DNA of 64,000 bases from DATBHW01 sp035307385 (GCA_035307385.1 DATGID010000136.1:186001-250000); one strand, 5' to 3'; shown: positions 51,252-62,015, counted from the stretch's first letter. Made by a program: numbers and translations. The notes: generated by a model not told the origin, from the letters alone.

Positions 51252-52697
51252 TTAGGCGGTCACGAAGAGCGGCGGCCAGGGCTGGCGAGCGTACTGGGCT
51301 GAGACGAAGTTCCCATACCAGCGCCCGCTCGCCTTCACGATGCGGCGCTGCGTCTCATAATCCACATAGACCATGCCGAAGCGCTTGCTATAACCCTCGC
51401 CCCACTCGAAATTGTCGAGCAGCGACCAGAGGAAGTACCCGCGCACCGGCACATTCTGAGCCAGCGCCCGCCCCAGCGCGTGAATATGGTCGCGGACATA
51501 GGCCAGCCGCTGCACATCATTGATCTGGCAGCCGCCGTCCCAGCAATCATCGAACGCCGCGCCATTTTCCGTAATGATGATGGCGCGCGGCCCATAATCG
51601 CGCTTCAGCCGCACCAGCAAATCAGTCAGTCCGTCCGGATAGACTTCCCAGCCAGCCCCCATGCTCGTGTAGGCCGCGCCGGGTACCTGAGCCACCTCAT
51701 CGAAGCCCAGCGCAACCTTCAGGCTGTCTGCCGTGTCGGGCGCGTGTACCACCTTGCGCGAATAATAATTCACACCCAGAAAATCAATAGGAGCCTGAAT
51801 GATGGCAAAATCATCCGATTCAACGCGCGGCGCGGGAATAGCTTTCTCACCGAAGAGGCCGTAAGGATACCGGCCAAAAAAGAGCGGGTCAAGAAACCAG
51901 CGATTCACAAAGGCATCAGCGCGTGCCGCAGCCTGCGCCGTTTCTGCCGAATCATCCGCAGGATAGATCGGGCCAAGGTTCAGCGTGATGCCCACCTGAG
52001 CCGTCTTGCGGATATGCTGGCGGATGCGTGGCACCGCCAGCCCGTGCGCCAGCAAGAGATGATGCGCTGCCATCGACGCCGCCTGCAAACAGCGCTGGCC
52101 TGGCGCGTGAACGCCAATGCCATAGCCCAGGAAGGACGCGCACCAGGGTTCGTTAAGCGTCAGCCACCAATCGATGCGATCACCCAGCCGCCGCGCTACG
52201 ACCTCCGCGTAATCGGCAAAGGCATAGGCTGTTTCGCGGTTCAGCCAGCCGCCGTTCAACTCCAGTTCCAGCGGCAAATCCCAATGATAGAGCGTCGCCA
52301 GCGGCGTAATCCCCCGCGCCAGCAGCGCATCGATCAACCGATCATAGAAATCCAGCCCGCGCATATTAATCGCCCTGGTCCCATTGGGCATGATGCGCGG
52401 CCAGGCAATCGAAAAACGATACGCGCCCAGGCCCAATTCGGCCATCAAGGCCACGTCATCGTGCATGCGATGGTAATGATCGGCGGCAATTTTGCCCGTG
52501 TGTCCCTGATACGTCGCGCCAGGCGTGGCAGCAAAGCAATCCCAGATCGACGGTCCGCGCCCATCCTCATCAACGGCCCCTTCAATCTGATAAGCAGAAG
52601 TCGCCGCGCCCCACAGAAAATTCGTCGGAAAGACTGGTTCTTCGTCTGCCTGCTTCTGATGCAAAAGACTCGACTTGACTTTATTCATCGTGCTCAT
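51252..52697 (-). CDS. GH1 beta-glucosidase
   Basis: A 481-residue intracellular beta-glycosidase. FPTNFLWGAATSAYQIEGA (about 23-41), LTLNEPW with acid/base Glu183 and IITENGAA with nucleophile Glu377 are all intact, with the length usual for GH1. It hydrolyses glucosides or cello-oligosaccharides after uptake. It is the last gene of a minus-strand operon, 6 bp after the OppF-type ATPase gene, which ties the transporter to beta-glucosides. An ATG three codons later at 52688 is an alternative start. Confidence 0.9.
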   Translation of the reverse strand: MSTMNKVKSSLLHQKQADEEPVFPTNFLWGAATSAYQIEGAVDEDGRGPSIWDCFAATPGATYQGHTGKIAADHYHRMHDDVALMAELGLGAYRFSIAWPRIMPNGTRAINMRGLDFYDRLIDALLARGITPLATLYHWDLPLELELNGGWLNRETAYAFADYAEVVARRLGDRIDWWLTLNEPWCASFLGYGIGVHAPGQRCLQAASMAAHHLLLAHGLAVPRIRQHIRKTAQVGITLNLGPIYPADDSAETAQAAARADAFVNRWFLDPLFFGRYPYGLFGEKAIPAPRVESDDFAIIQAPIDFLGVNYYSRKVVHAPDTADSLKVALGFDEVAQVPGAAYTSMGAGWEVYPDGLTDLLVRLKRDYGPRAIIITENGAAFDDCWDGGCQINDVQRLAYVRDHIHALGRALAQNVPVRGYFLWSLLDNFEWGEGYSKRFGMVYVDYETQRRIVKASGRWYGNFVSAQYARQPWPPLFVTA

Positions 52698-52703
52698 CGT
52701 TAT

Positions 52704-53843
52704 TTATTCCTCTGACGCTACCTTGGTTGGCCGCGCTGGCTTGAGATCGCCTAGCCGTGTTGTTTCTCCATAGAGAAAACAGTGTGTCCAGTGGCCTGCG
52801 CCCAGATCAGTGCGCGGCGGCACTTGCTCCCGGCAGATGGGCATGGCATAGGGGCAGCGCGGATGAAAGCGACACCCCTTCGGCGGGTCGATCAAGCTCG
52901 GCGGGTCGCCGCGCGTCGCCAGCAGCGGCGAATCGGCGCGGTGCTGTTCCTCGGCCTGCTCCGGCGCAGGCGCGGAAAGCAGCAGCAGTTGGGTATAGGG
53001 GTGCTTTGGCTGCTGAATCACCTCTTCGCTGGGGCCGCCCTCAACGACCTGCCCCGCGTACATCACTAGCGTCTCATCAGCGAAGTAACGCGCGCTGGCA
53101 ATGTCGTGCGTGATATAGAGCAAGGCCAGCCGATCTTCCTCCTTCAGCCGCAGCAGCAGGTTCAAGATGTCCAGCCGAATCGACACATCCAACATCGACA
53201 CCGGCTCATCGGCCAGCAGCACCTCCGGCTGCGCCGCCAGGGCGCGTGCAATCGCCACACGCTGGCGTTGGCCGCCGCTCAACTGATGGGGGAACTTATC
53301 GATGTATTGCTCGGCAGGCACCAGATTAACCCGCTCCAGCAGCGCCTTCACCTGCCGTTCCACCTGCGCCGCCGAGCGGGCATGCCCATGAATGCGCAGC
53401 GGGCGGCTCAGATGATAGCGGATAGTGTGCATGGGATTCAGCGACGAGAACGGGTCTTGAAAGATCAACTGCACATGCCGTCGATACGCTCTGGCCTTGC
53501 GTCCTCTGGTCCCGCGAACCGCCGCGCCGCGAAAGCGAATGCTACCGCTCGACACCGGATACAGTTGTGCCAGCAATCGCGCGATGGTCGTCTTGCCGCT
53601 GCCGCTTTCGCCCACCACCGCCAGCGAACGCCCAGGCCGCAGCGCCAGCGACACGTCCTCCACCGCCTTCACACCACGCCTGGGGCCGAAAAGCTTCAGC
53701 CCGCCCAGCGGAAACTCTTTGCGGATATGCAGCGCTTCCAGAATGGGCGTGTCCTGGTTGGCCTTGTTCTTCGCAGGCTTCCTTGAACCATTCTGGCCTG
53801 TCTTGTCTACTGAGGACTTAGAAAAGGGATGAAGAATGCTCAT
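52704..53843 (-). CDS. Opp/Dpp-type ABC transporter ATP-binding protein (F subunit)
   Basis: A 379-residue ATPase. Walker A GESGSGKTT (about 78-86), Q-loop IFQDPFSSLNP, signature LSGGQRQRVAIARALA, Walker B VLLADEPVSMLD and the C-terminal oligopeptide-transporter domain ending with CRFHPRCPYAMPIC, an Fe-S-type Cys cluster common in OppF/DppF. It drives the permease pair at 54982 and 55945. ATG 53843 has AAGGAA upstream and overlaps the OppD-type gene by 26 bp. Confidence 0.88.
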   Translation of the reverse strand: MSILHPFSKSSVDKTGQNGSRKPAKNKANQDTPILEALHIRKEFPLGGLKLFGPRRGVKAVEDVSLALRPGRSLAVVGESGSGKTTIARLLAQLYPVSSGSIRFRGAAVRGTRGRKARAYRRHVQLIFQDPFSSLNPMHTIRYHLSRPLRIHGHARSAAQVERQVKALLERVNLVPAEQYIDKFPHQLSGGQRQRVAIARALAAQPEVLLADEPVSMLDVSIRLDILNLLLRLKEEDRLALLYITHDIASARYFADETLVMYAGQVVEGGPSEEVIQQPKHPYTQLLLLSAPAPEQAEEQHRADSPLLATRGDPPSLIDPPKGCRFHPRCPYAMPICREQVPPRTDLGAGHWTHCFLYGETTRLGDLKPARPTKVASEE

Positions 53844-54954
53844 GGGCTGATTCCTTTTGTGGTGCAGGGGCAGCATTGCCAATCAAAGCATCCTGGCCGC
53901 TGAGCGCTTCAGGCAAATCAGGCGGCCCCATCTTGGGATCGTAAAGATGGCAGGCAACCTGCTGCTCCGGCTCTGCGGGGCAGAGCGTCATCAAGCGCGG
54001 CTGGACATGCTGGCAAGCCCCAAACGCATAGTTGCAGCGCGGATTGAATGCGCACCCGGCGGGCACAGCGCGCAGATCAGGCGGCGAGCCAGGGATGCCG
54101 GTCATATTCTGCCGGGGGCCATGCAGCTTCGGGAAAGAATGCAGCAGCCCATAGGTATACGGGTGACGCGGCTGGTGATAGAGAGCGCGCTGTTTGGCCG
54201 TTTCCACCAGCCGACCGGCATACATGATCGCTATCTGATCGCTGATCTCCAGCAGCAGCGAAAGATCATGCGTGATGAAAATAACCGAAAAGCCCAACCG
54301 ATCACGCAGCGCGCTGATTTCCGCCAGAATCTCGCGCTGCACCACCACATCCAGCGCCGTCGTTGGCTCGTCCATGATGATAAGGTCAGGATTTAGCGCA
54401 AGCGCAATGGCGATAATCGCGCGCTGGCGCATACCGCCGCTCAGTTCGTGCGGATAGCTGTGCAGCCGATCTGGCGCGATGCCGACCAGCCGCAGCAGTT
54501 CCAGCGCCCGCTCTTGCCGCGCCTTGCGCGACATCCCCGGCTCGTGGGCGCGCAACACATCGGTAATCTGCGTGTTGATGTCCAGCACCGGGTTCAGCGC
54601 GTTCATCGCGCTTTGAAACACGATGGAAAGCCTGCGCCAGCGAAAGGCGCGCAGCCCCTGGGGCGTCAGACCCAGCACATTCACCGGAGCCGTTGAGGCG
54701 GCTTTGCCATCGCTCGCCTCATCAGAGCGCGGATAAAACCAGACCTCGCCCTTCGTCACCACCGCAGGCGGGCGCAGCAGGCGCGCAATCGCATAGGCCA
54801 GCGTCGATTTGCCACTGCCGCTTTCGCCCGCCAGCCCAAAAATCTGGCCGCGCCGCAGCGTAAAGCTCACATCATCCACCGCGTGGACCGCCCCCGCCGC
54901 GCTGCCGTAGTCAACACTCAGGTGCTTCACTTCCAGCACCGCGTCATTTGTCAT
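53818..54954 (-). CDS. Opp/Dpp-type ABC transporter ATP-binding protein (D subunit)
   Basis: A 378-residue ATPase with Walker A GESGSGKST (about 40-48), IVFQSAMNALNP, LSGGMRQRAIIAIALA, Walker B IIMDEPTTALD and the C-terminal GCAFNPRCNYAFGAC motif of the oligopeptide family. It pairs with the F subunit as a heterodimer. ATG 54954 is chosen because GAGAGG lies 8 bp upstream; the GTG at 54963 overlaps that site. It begins 27 bp after the C-type permease gene and its end overlaps the F gene start. Confidence 0.88.
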   Translation of the reverse strand: MTNDAVLEVKHLSVDYGSAAGAVHAVDDVSFTLRRGQIFGLAGESGSGKSTLAYAIARLLRPPAVVTKGEVWFYPRSDEASDGKAASTAPVNVLGLTPQGLRAFRWRRLSIVFQSAMNALNPVLDINTQITDVLRAHEPGMSRKARQERALELLRLVGIAPDRLHSYPHELSGGMRQRAIIAIALALNPDLIIMDEPTTALDVVVQREILAEISALRDRLGFSVIFITHDLSLLLEISDQIAIMYAGRLVETAKQRALYHQPRHPYTYGLLHSFPKLHGPRQNMTGIPGSPPDLRAVPAGCAFNPRCNYAFGACQHVQPRLMTLCPAEPEQQVACHLYDPKMGPPDLPEALSGQDALIGNAAPAPQKESAHEHSSSLF

Positions 54955-54981
54955 ATCGTTCACCTCTCAAAGTGCGGCGCT

Positions 54982-55938
<957 letters not shown>

Positions 55939-55944
55939 CTCTCG

Positions 55945-56928
55945 CTACCTTTCCTGCCGAACGCGCGGATCGAGGACGACGTAACAGACATCAGCCAGGA
56001 AGTTGGCCCCCAGCACCGCAATAGCAATCATCAGGAAAATGCCCTGCATCAGCGGGAAATCATCGGATTGCACGGCCTGAAGCAAGATGTACCCCAACCC
56101 TGGATACGAAAAGACAATCTCGGTCAGCAGCGCGCCGCCAACCACAAAGCCCAGCGACAGCGCGAAGCCGGTAATATTGGGCAGAATTGCATTGCGCGCC
56201 GCGTAGGTAATCATCACGCGCCGCTCAGAAAGCCCCTTGGCCTGCGCCATCAGGACATAATCCTCCGCCAGCGTCGTCAACATCGCGTTGCGCATGCCCA
56301 GCATCCAGCCCGCCATCGAGCTAATCACAATCGTCGCGGCAGGCAAAATCGCGTGATAGATCGCGCTGAGGATGAACGGCCCGCTGAACCCGGGTTCCAG
56401 GTCCAGGCTGTACGCGCCTGTCAGCGGGAACCACTTCAGCAGAAAGCCAAGGATATAGAGGACAATCAGCGCGAGCCAGAAATACGGAATAGCAGAGAAA
56501 AAAGTGAGCAAGGGCGAGAGCGTCGTATCGAACCATGAGCCACGCCGCCAGGCGGCAATCGTCCCCAGGAGCGTGCCGATGAAAAAACTAAGAATAGCGG
56601 ACACGCCCACGAGAATCATGGTCCATTTCAGGCCCAGCCCGATCACCTCTGCCACCGACGACGGGAAATAAGCGATAGATGTGCCCAGATCGCCGTGCAG
56701 CAGGTTGCTCAGATAATTGACATACTGCGACCACATGCTGCTGTTCGCATTCAAGCCAAATTGCAGGCGCAGCGCCGCAATGGCGCGCGGGTCCACCTGG
56801 CCCTGAAGCCGCGCCACCAGCAGCAGCACCGGGTCACCCGGCATCAAGCGTGGAATCAGAAAGTTCAGACTGATCGCAGCCCAGAGAGCCACGAGGTAAA
56901 AGACGAGCCGACGCAAAAGGAATTGCAT
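55945..56928 (-). CDS. Opp/Dpp-type ABC transporter permease (B subunit)
   Basis: A 327-residue permease with six helices. NFLIPRLMPGDPV (about 24-36) is the OppB/DppB signature, and DYVLMAQAKGLSERRVMITYAARNA (parts DYVLMAQAKGLSERRV and MITYAARNA) is the EAA loop. AAGGGA is 7 bp before ATG 56928; the TTG at 56943 overlaps that site. It lies 92 bp downstream of the binding-protein gene, separated by a stem-loop. Confidence 0.87.
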   Translation of the reverse strand: MQFLLRRLVFYLVALWAAISLNFLIPRLMPGDPVLLLVARLQGQVDPRAIAALRLQFGLNANSSMWSQYVNYLSNLLHGDLGTSIAYFPSSVAEVIGLGLKWTMILVGVSAILSFFIGTLLGTIAAWRRGSWFDTTLSPLLTFFSAIPYFWLALIVLYILGFLLKWFPLTGAYSLDLEPGFSGPFILSAIYHAILPAATIVISSMAGWMLGMRNAMLTTLAEDYVLMAQAKGLSERRVMITYAARNAILPNITGFALSLGFVVGGALLTEIVFSYPGLGYILLQAVQSDDFPLMQGIFLMIAIAVLGANFLADVCYVVLDPRVRQER

Positions 56929-56952
56929 AGACGGTCCCTTCAAGGGAGGCGG

Positions 56953-56996
56953 CAGATAGCCGGGCGTGCGCCGATCTCCAATGCCCAGGCTATCTG
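56953..56996 (-). other. intercistronic stem-loop after the Opp-type binding-protein gene
   Basis: CAGATAGCC (56953-56961) and GGCTATCTG (56988-56996) are perfectly complementary, with an inner GGGC/GCCC pair in the loop. There is no T-tract. The position, just after the binding-protein gene and before the permease gene, mirrors the stem-loop at 3118. Confidence 0.5.
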
Positions 56997-57020
56997 TTGT
57001 CTCCTTTGACTAAGCGGCTG

Positions 57021-58691
57021 CTAAGGCTGGTGAATGGTGAGCGCTACAAGTTCGGCATCCGGGGCGTTGTACGGAGCAGGCGAAGCATAGGGATTGCTCT
57101 GATCCGGCCAACCTACGAAATGACTCGTGTTATATTCATACCAGGTGGGGCCGTACATCAGCGGGATACTGGGGAGCTGCTCCACCATAATTTTCTGGAG
57201 TCCCGCCAGCGCCTGTTGCTGAGTCGCCTCATCTGTGGAACTGACATACTGGTTCAGCAGCGTATCCGTCGCCTTATCGTTCCAGCGCTCCCAGTTGGAA
57301 GTCGCCTTCTGCCCGATGGCAGCAGTATTCGTGCTGTTCAGCATCGAATTGTAGAGGAAGTAGGGCGTGGGGCCAGGGCTGGTCCACGAAATCGCCGTAT
57401 CGAAGTCGCCCTGCGCCAGCGCGCTGATATAGTCGTTAAAGGTGGCGACATTCACGGTGGCATCGATGCCAATTGCCTTGAAGTCGCTCGCCATAATCTG
57501 CGAAGCGGTCAGCCAATCCGTCCATCCGGCCACCACATTGATCTTGAACGCCAGCGGCTTGCCATCCTGGCCGACAAACATGCCGTTCGCGCCCTTCTTG
57601 TACCCTGCCTTCTCCAGCAGCGAGGTAGCCTTGGCGGCATCCACGCTGAAGGTGCTGTTGGCATACGCCGCATTGAGATACTTCTGATCGGCGGGCAGCA
57701 CCAGCCCGGTTGGGCTTGCCACAGGGTCGTAGTTGTTTTCGGCCACCTGCGAGATTTTCTGACGATCAATCGCCGCGCTCAATGCTTGCCGCACCGCCAG
57801 TTGATTGAACGGAGCCTTGGCCGTGTTGAGATAGAGCATCACCACGTCGCTGGGCGGGAACCAGTAATGGTTGTGTGTCGGGTCAAGCTGCACAAAGGTT
57901 TTGTTGATGTTAGGCGTGTACAGACCCGTCCAGTCGACCTGCCCCTGCGACAGCAGCAGATCGGCGCTGGTGTTGGAGTTGTACGCCGGATAACGCAGTT
58001 CATCGACATAGGGCTTGCCGGGCTGCCAGTAATGCGCGTTCTTGCCCAGCACATAGAGCTGCGGGTCGAAAGACTTCAGCGCGAATGGCCCGGTGCCAAC
58101 CGGATTGGGGTTAGCATCCGTCGATGGGTCGCTGATGTTCTTCCAGATATGCTCTGGCACGATGTACGTCTGCCCGCCAAGATACCACAGCATCGTCACC
58201 GCTGGCTGCTTGAACGCCACCGTCACGGTGCTGGCGTCAGGATTGCTCACGCTCTGAATCGTCGACCACAGCGAATTGCCATCCAAAGCCGGATACTTCT
58301 GCATCAGCTTCAGGGTGTAGACGACATCATCGCTGGTAAAGGGCTGCCCATCCGTCCACTTCACGCCCTGGCGCAGATGGAAGGTAATGCTGGTCGCATC
58401 CTTCGCCACGCTGTAGCTCGACGCCAGCCAGGGCTGCGAATTACCGTTCATCCGGTTGAACATCAGCAGCGTTTCATAGATCATGCCTTGCGTGCCCGTG
58501 CGGGAACTGTTCGCAAGGAATGGGTTAAAGTTGCGGGTGAAGACACCATTGGGCGCGGGCACAATGGTGACAGAGCCGCCGTATTTGCTGCCAGTGCCGC
58601 TGCTGCCCGTGTCGCAGCCTGCCAGCAGCATGCTCACGACCACCAGCAGCATCAGCACCGAAGCGCCTGTGCGGCGTTGCCAGAAGTTCAT
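57021..58691 (-). CDS. Opp/Dpp-type extracellular solute-binding lipoprotein
   Basis: A 556-residue SBP_bac_5 lipoprotein with lipobox LLAGC (Cys near 26). Landmarks are NPFLANSSRTG, VKWTDGQPFTSDDVVYTLKLM, PVGTGPFALKSFDPQLYVLGKN and AVRQALSAAIDRQKI, characteristic of oligopeptide/oligosaccharide-binding proteins. It captures substrate for the transporter encoded next. Linkage with a LacI regulator and GH1 enzyme argues for a sugar ligand. GGAGA is 7 bp before ATG 58691. It starts 202 bp after the regulator gene ends. Confidence 0.87.
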   Translation of the reverse strand: MNFWQRRTGASVLMLLVVVSMLLAGCDTGSSGTGSKYGGSVTIVPAPNGVFTRNFNPFLANSSRTGTQGMIYETLLMFNRMNGNSQPWLASSYSVAKDATSITFHLRQGVKWTDGQPFTSDDVVYTLKLMQKYPALDGNSLWSTIQSVSNPDASTVTVAFKQPAVTMLWYLGGQTYIVPEHIWKNISDPSTDANPNPVGTGPFALKSFDPQLYVLGKNAHYWQPGKPYVDELRYPAYNSNTSADLLLSQGQVDWTGLYTPNINKTFVQLDPTHNHYWFPPSDVVMLYLNTAKAPFNQLAVRQALSAAIDRQKISQVAENNYDPVASPTGLVLPADQKYLNAAYANSTFSVDAAKATSLLEKAGYKKGANGMFVGQDGKPLAFKINVVAGWTDWLTASQIMASDFKAIGIDATVNVATFNDYISALAQGDFDTAISWTSPGPTPYFLYNSMLNSTNTAAIGQKATSNWERWNDKATDTLLNQYVSSTDEATQQQALAGLQKIMVEQLPSIPLMYGPTWYEYNTSHFVGWPDQSNPYASPAPYNAPDAELVALTIHQP

Positions 58692-58836
58692 CGAAAATCT
58701 CCTCACGAGGGCCAAAATGAACCAGTGCAGAAAACACAAAAACAAGAAAGACGAAGAAAGAAGAAATAAGCGCGGGTCCCTGGAAGCATCCCTCCTGTTC
58801 TTGTGTAACACGAAGAAAGACTGGAAAAACCGATAA

Positions 58837-58853
58837 GTTACAAACGTTGCTAC
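58837..58853 (-). promoter_or_regulatory. candidate LacI-family operator before the binding-protein gene
   Basis: GTTACAAACGTTGCTAC is a partial dyad centred on CAAACGTTG, in the region upstream of the binding-protein start. It has the LacI-type A-CG-T centre but only moderate symmetry. Confidence 0.3.
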
Positions 58854-58893
58854 GAAAAACGACGTCGATGAGGCGGCCTCTATCGGCCAACGC

Positions 58894-59991
58894 TTACCTG
58901 CTGTTGATCGAGGTAACCTGGTGAGCGCCACACGATTGGCGCACCACCAGCGACGTTTCCAGTTGAATATGCAGCGGCGGCGTATAGCCGCGAATCGGCG
59001 AAGGCGGCGCGAACGCTGGCGGCCTGCGTCGCTCATCGGCGCTGTTGCGCGACAAATCGATCAGCCACAATAAAAGCTCGGCGGCGCGCTTCCCCATCTC
59101 CTGAAACGGCTGGCGCACCGTAGTCAGCGGCGGCTGCTTATATTGAGACGGCGGCGTGTCATCGAAGCCGACGACGGCAATATCTTCGGGAACGCTCAGC
59201 CCGTATTCCTGCGCAAACTCCAACACACCCCAGGCCATGTGATCGTTCGCGGCAAAAATCGCCGTTGGGCGCTCGCCGTCCAGCGTCATCAGTTCGCTGG
59301 CACATGTGAAGCCGCTGGCAACCGAAAAATCCCCCTCCACCACATACGCCGGATTCATCGATAGGCCCGCCTCGGCAATCGCCTGCTGATAGCCCTCATA
59401 GCGTTCTTGCGAGCACTGATACTGAAGCGGCCCCTGCATGTAGGCAATACGCCGATGCCCCAGGCCCATCAGATGGCGCACCGCCGCCAGCGCGCCCCGG
59501 CGATTATCCACGCTGATGCCTGGTGTATCCGAAGGCACGTGCTGATCATCGATCAACACGACCGGGAAACCTTCGTCGTACCACTGCGCCAGCCGCTCCA
59601 CAAACGCGCCAGGCGCAACCGAGAGCAATCCTGCCGTCAGCTTCGTATCCAGAATGCGATCCAGCACCGCCTTGCGATTCTCGCCGGGAGCAATGCTGTA
59701 GAGCAGCAGTTCATAGGCGCTCTGCTCGATCACCTCTGCTGCCCCCTGCACCACCTCTGGAATGAAATGCCAGGTCAGCGCGGGCACCAGAATCCCAATC
59801 ATCCCTCTGCGGCCACCGGCCAGCCCGGAGGCGGTAATGCTGGGAACAAACGCGTGCTCATCCATGATCTGCAACACATGTTGACGGGTCTGCCTATCCA
59901 CATCAGGCTTGTGGTTCAAGACACGCGACACCGTCGCCTTGGAAACGCCAGCCAAGCGGGCAATATCTTGTATTGTCAGTCTTTCTGGCAT
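58894..59991 (-). CDS. LacI-family transcriptional regulator
   Basis: A 365-residue regulator. The HTH (LTIQDIARLAGVSKATVSRVLN, split LTIQDIARLAGV and SKATVSRVLN, 5-26) is followed by a PBP1-type sugar-binding domain (IGILVPALTWHFIPEVVQGA in short form, VVLIDDQHV, VVGFDDTPPSQY). It very likely represses the transporter/GH1 operon that follows and releases on sugar binding. Tandem repeats at 60027-60051 upstream may mediate autoregulation. Confidence 0.9.
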   Translation of the reverse strand: MPERLTIQDIARLAGVSKATVSRVLNHKPDVDRQTRQHVLQIMDEHAFVPSITASGLAGGRRGMIGILVPALTWHFIPEVVQGAAEVIEQSAYELLLYSIAPGENRKAVLDRILDTKLTAGLLSVAPGAFVERLAQWYDEGFPVVLIDDQHVPSDTPGISVDNRRGALAAVRHLMGLGHRRIAYMQGPLQYQCSQERYEGYQQAIAEAGLSMNPAYVVEGDFSVASGFTCASELMTLDGERPTAIFAANDHMAWGVLEFAQEYGLSVPEDIAVVGFDDTPPSQYKQPPLTTVRQPFQEMGKRAAELLLWLIDLSRNSADERRRPPAFAPPSPIRGYTPPLHIQLETSLVVRQSCGAHQVTSINSR

Positions 59992-60278
59992 CGAAGCCTC
60001 TCTAACCGTCCCACCCCATCGGTTTCGTAACCGCTTCCGAAACCGCTACCGGAACGAACGGGGCCAAGTGTAGCAGAAACGTATCAGTTGTCAACTACCC
60101 AAAAATGGGAAACCATCACTATCATTTTTAGTTTTCTGACGAAAGAGTTCCCCCATACCTTCCATCTTCTTATATACTCGCGCGCCAGCCCCACAATGTA
60201 GTTGGTGCTACAGAAACTTATGTCGGCACCAGATACATTGCTAGTGTGATTCCGTGCAGGAGAAAGTGAGATCACCTC
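59992..60278. promoter_or_regulatory. region between divergent LacI and glycosyltransferase genes with tandem operator-like repeats
   Basis: GTAACCGCTTCCG (60027-60039) and GAAACCGCTACCG (60039-60051) are 12-bp-spaced direct repeats, and GGTTTCG (60021-60027) with CGAAACC (60038-60044) makes an inverted repeat across them. The arrangement fits LacI-type binding. Nothing else beyond AT-rich sequence (60100-60250) is recognisable. Confidence 0.45.
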
Positions 60279-61964
60279 TTGAGCGTGCAGGAAACTTCAT
60301 CCTTAGAGGCCGCGCCATTCGACCGGTCCATAGCGCTGCCCGTCGACAAGAAGGCCGTTGACGAGCCTATTCACCGTCCCGCCCTGGGCGTAGCCGGGCA
60401 GGCGCTGCTGCTTTTCTCGCTGGTGTCTGGAGCGATCACGCATGGCTGGCACCTGTTCCAATATCCCCTCTACATCACCGACGAAGGCATCTATATGGAG
60501 CAAGCCTGGTCCGTGCTGCGCGAGGGCAAGCTGGAACCCTACACCTATTTCTATGACCACGCCCCTGCCGGCTGGCTGCTGATTAGCGGCTGGGTGAGCA
60601 TCCTGCCGTTCCAGTTCCAGACTTTCGGCAACGCCATCAATACTGGCCGAGTCTTGATGCTCATCCTGCACATCATCAGCATCTACCTGCTGTTTCAGGT
60701 CACCTATCGCTTTGCTGGCCGCCTGAGCGCCCCGACCATCGCCTGTTTCTTCTTCAACTTTTCGCCCCTGGCCGTCTACTATCAACGCCAGGTGCTGCTG
60801 GATAACATCATGGTCTTCTGGCTGCTGCTCAGCCTCTATCTGGTCACGCGCGATGACGGGCGGGTGCTCACCATCATGCTCAGCGGCATAACCTTTGGCA
60901 TCGCCGTCGTGACGAAAGAGAATGCCATCTTCTTCGCGCCGGTCATCGCCTATCTGCTCTATCACCAGGTGCGCCAGCAGCCAAACTATCGCTTCGCCCT
61001 GGGGTTCTGGACCTATATGTCTTGCTCGGTGATCTCGTTCTATTTCCTCTATGCCACTTTGAAAAACGAACTCTTGCCGAGTCATCTGAACTTTAATCTG
61101 AACACAACACCAACAGACCACGTGTCCTTGCTTTACACCATCTGGTGGCAGCTTCACCGTGGGCAAGGCAGCATCCTTGACCAAAGCAGCGACTTCTGGA
61201 AATTTGGTCTGGGCATCTGGTTTCCAAGGGACAAATATATCCTGATCCTGGGCAGCATTGCCACCGTGCTGGTCTTGATCATCGGCGTGGCCTCGCGCCC
61301 CAAGAATCGGGGCTATATGGTCGCGGCGCTGCTTTCGATCAGTTACGCCATCTATCTCATTCGTGGCAGCGAGATGCTGGAGTTCTATATTGTCCCGCAG
61401 TTGCCCTTCCTGGCAATGAACCTGGGCATCCTGGGGTCCATCTTGCTCCAGCCGTTGGCGAAGCTGCGGCCAACGACCATCTCAGTCTCCATGCAGGGAA
61501 TAGCCATCCTCACCCTCTGGGCCGGGCTGCTTTCGCCCATGGCGGGCTACTACTTTGTCAAAGACCAGTACGGCAAGACCGTCCCGCATGACCTGTACAA
61601 ATTAAATGTCACCTATATGCAAACCGAGCAGCTTGCTTTTATTCGCGCGCACATTCCCCCAACAGCCAGAATCATCATCGACGATGACATGTGGGTGCAG
61701 CTCCATGATGTTGCGCCGTACTACAAATGGGCGCACTCGCACTGGAAAGCGGCATCCGACCCCGACGTGCGCGACAAACTCTTCGGCAGAAATTGGCAAA
61801 ACATTGACTATATCGTGATGTCCAACCAAATGCTGCAAGCTATGGAACTCAATAATGGAGACGGCGGTGAAAACTATATCTTACAAGCTCTGCAACATTC
61901 TGTCCGCATCTGGGATATGAAACGAGGCGGCATTGAACTCCAAATCTATCAAGTACAAAAGTAA
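60279..61964 (+). CDS. GT-C (PMT/GT39-like) glycosyltransferase
   Basis: A 561-residue membrane protein with about ten helices. The first large external loop carries the acidic pair in LYITDEGIYMEQAW (about 66-79) and HAPAGWLL, standard for dolichyl/polyprenyl-phosphate-sugar transferases. The C-terminal part (after about 430) is soluble and external, with RIIIDDDMWVQLHDV. It may attach mannose to exported proteins or to lipids. TTG 60279 is used; AGGAGA is 14 bp upstream, so a GTG at 60285 is possible. Confidence 0.72.
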   Translation: MSVQETSSLEAAPFDRSIALPVDKKAVDEPIHRPALGVAGQALLLFSLVSGAITHGWHLFQYPLYITDEGIYMEQAWSVLREGKLEPYTYFYDHAPAGWLLISGWVSILPFQFQTFGNAINTGRVLMLILHIISIYLLFQVTYRFAGRLSAPTIACFFFNFSPLAVYYQRQVLLDNIMVFWLLLSLYLVTRDDGRVLTIMLSGITFGIAVVTKENAIFFAPVIAYLLYHQVRQQPNYRFALGFWTYMSCSVISFYFLYATLKNELLPSHLNFNLNTTPTDHVSLLYTIWWQLHRGQGSILDQSSDFWKFGLGIWFPRDKYILILGSIATVLVLIIGVASRPKNRGYMVAALLSISYAIYLIRGSEMLEFYIVPQLPFLAMNLGILGSILLQPLAKLRPTTISVSMQGIAILTLWAGLLSPMAGYYFVKDQYGKTVPHDLYKLNVTYMQTEQLAFIRAHIPPTARIIIDDDMWVQLHDVAPYYKWAHSHWKAASDPDVRDKLFGRNWQNIDYIVMSNQMLQAMELNNGDGGENYILQALQHSVRIWDMKRGGIELQIYQVQK

Positions 61965-62015
61965 CTGGTATCCCAATAGATACATTGCCTGCTGACCGGA
62001 AAGGGGGGTATTTTA

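Noticed and set aside
56997..58769. 590-codon open frame antisense to the binding-protein gene
   Set aside because: No SD, no domain, and composition of a reverse-frame shadow; the opposite strand has a clear lipoprotein.
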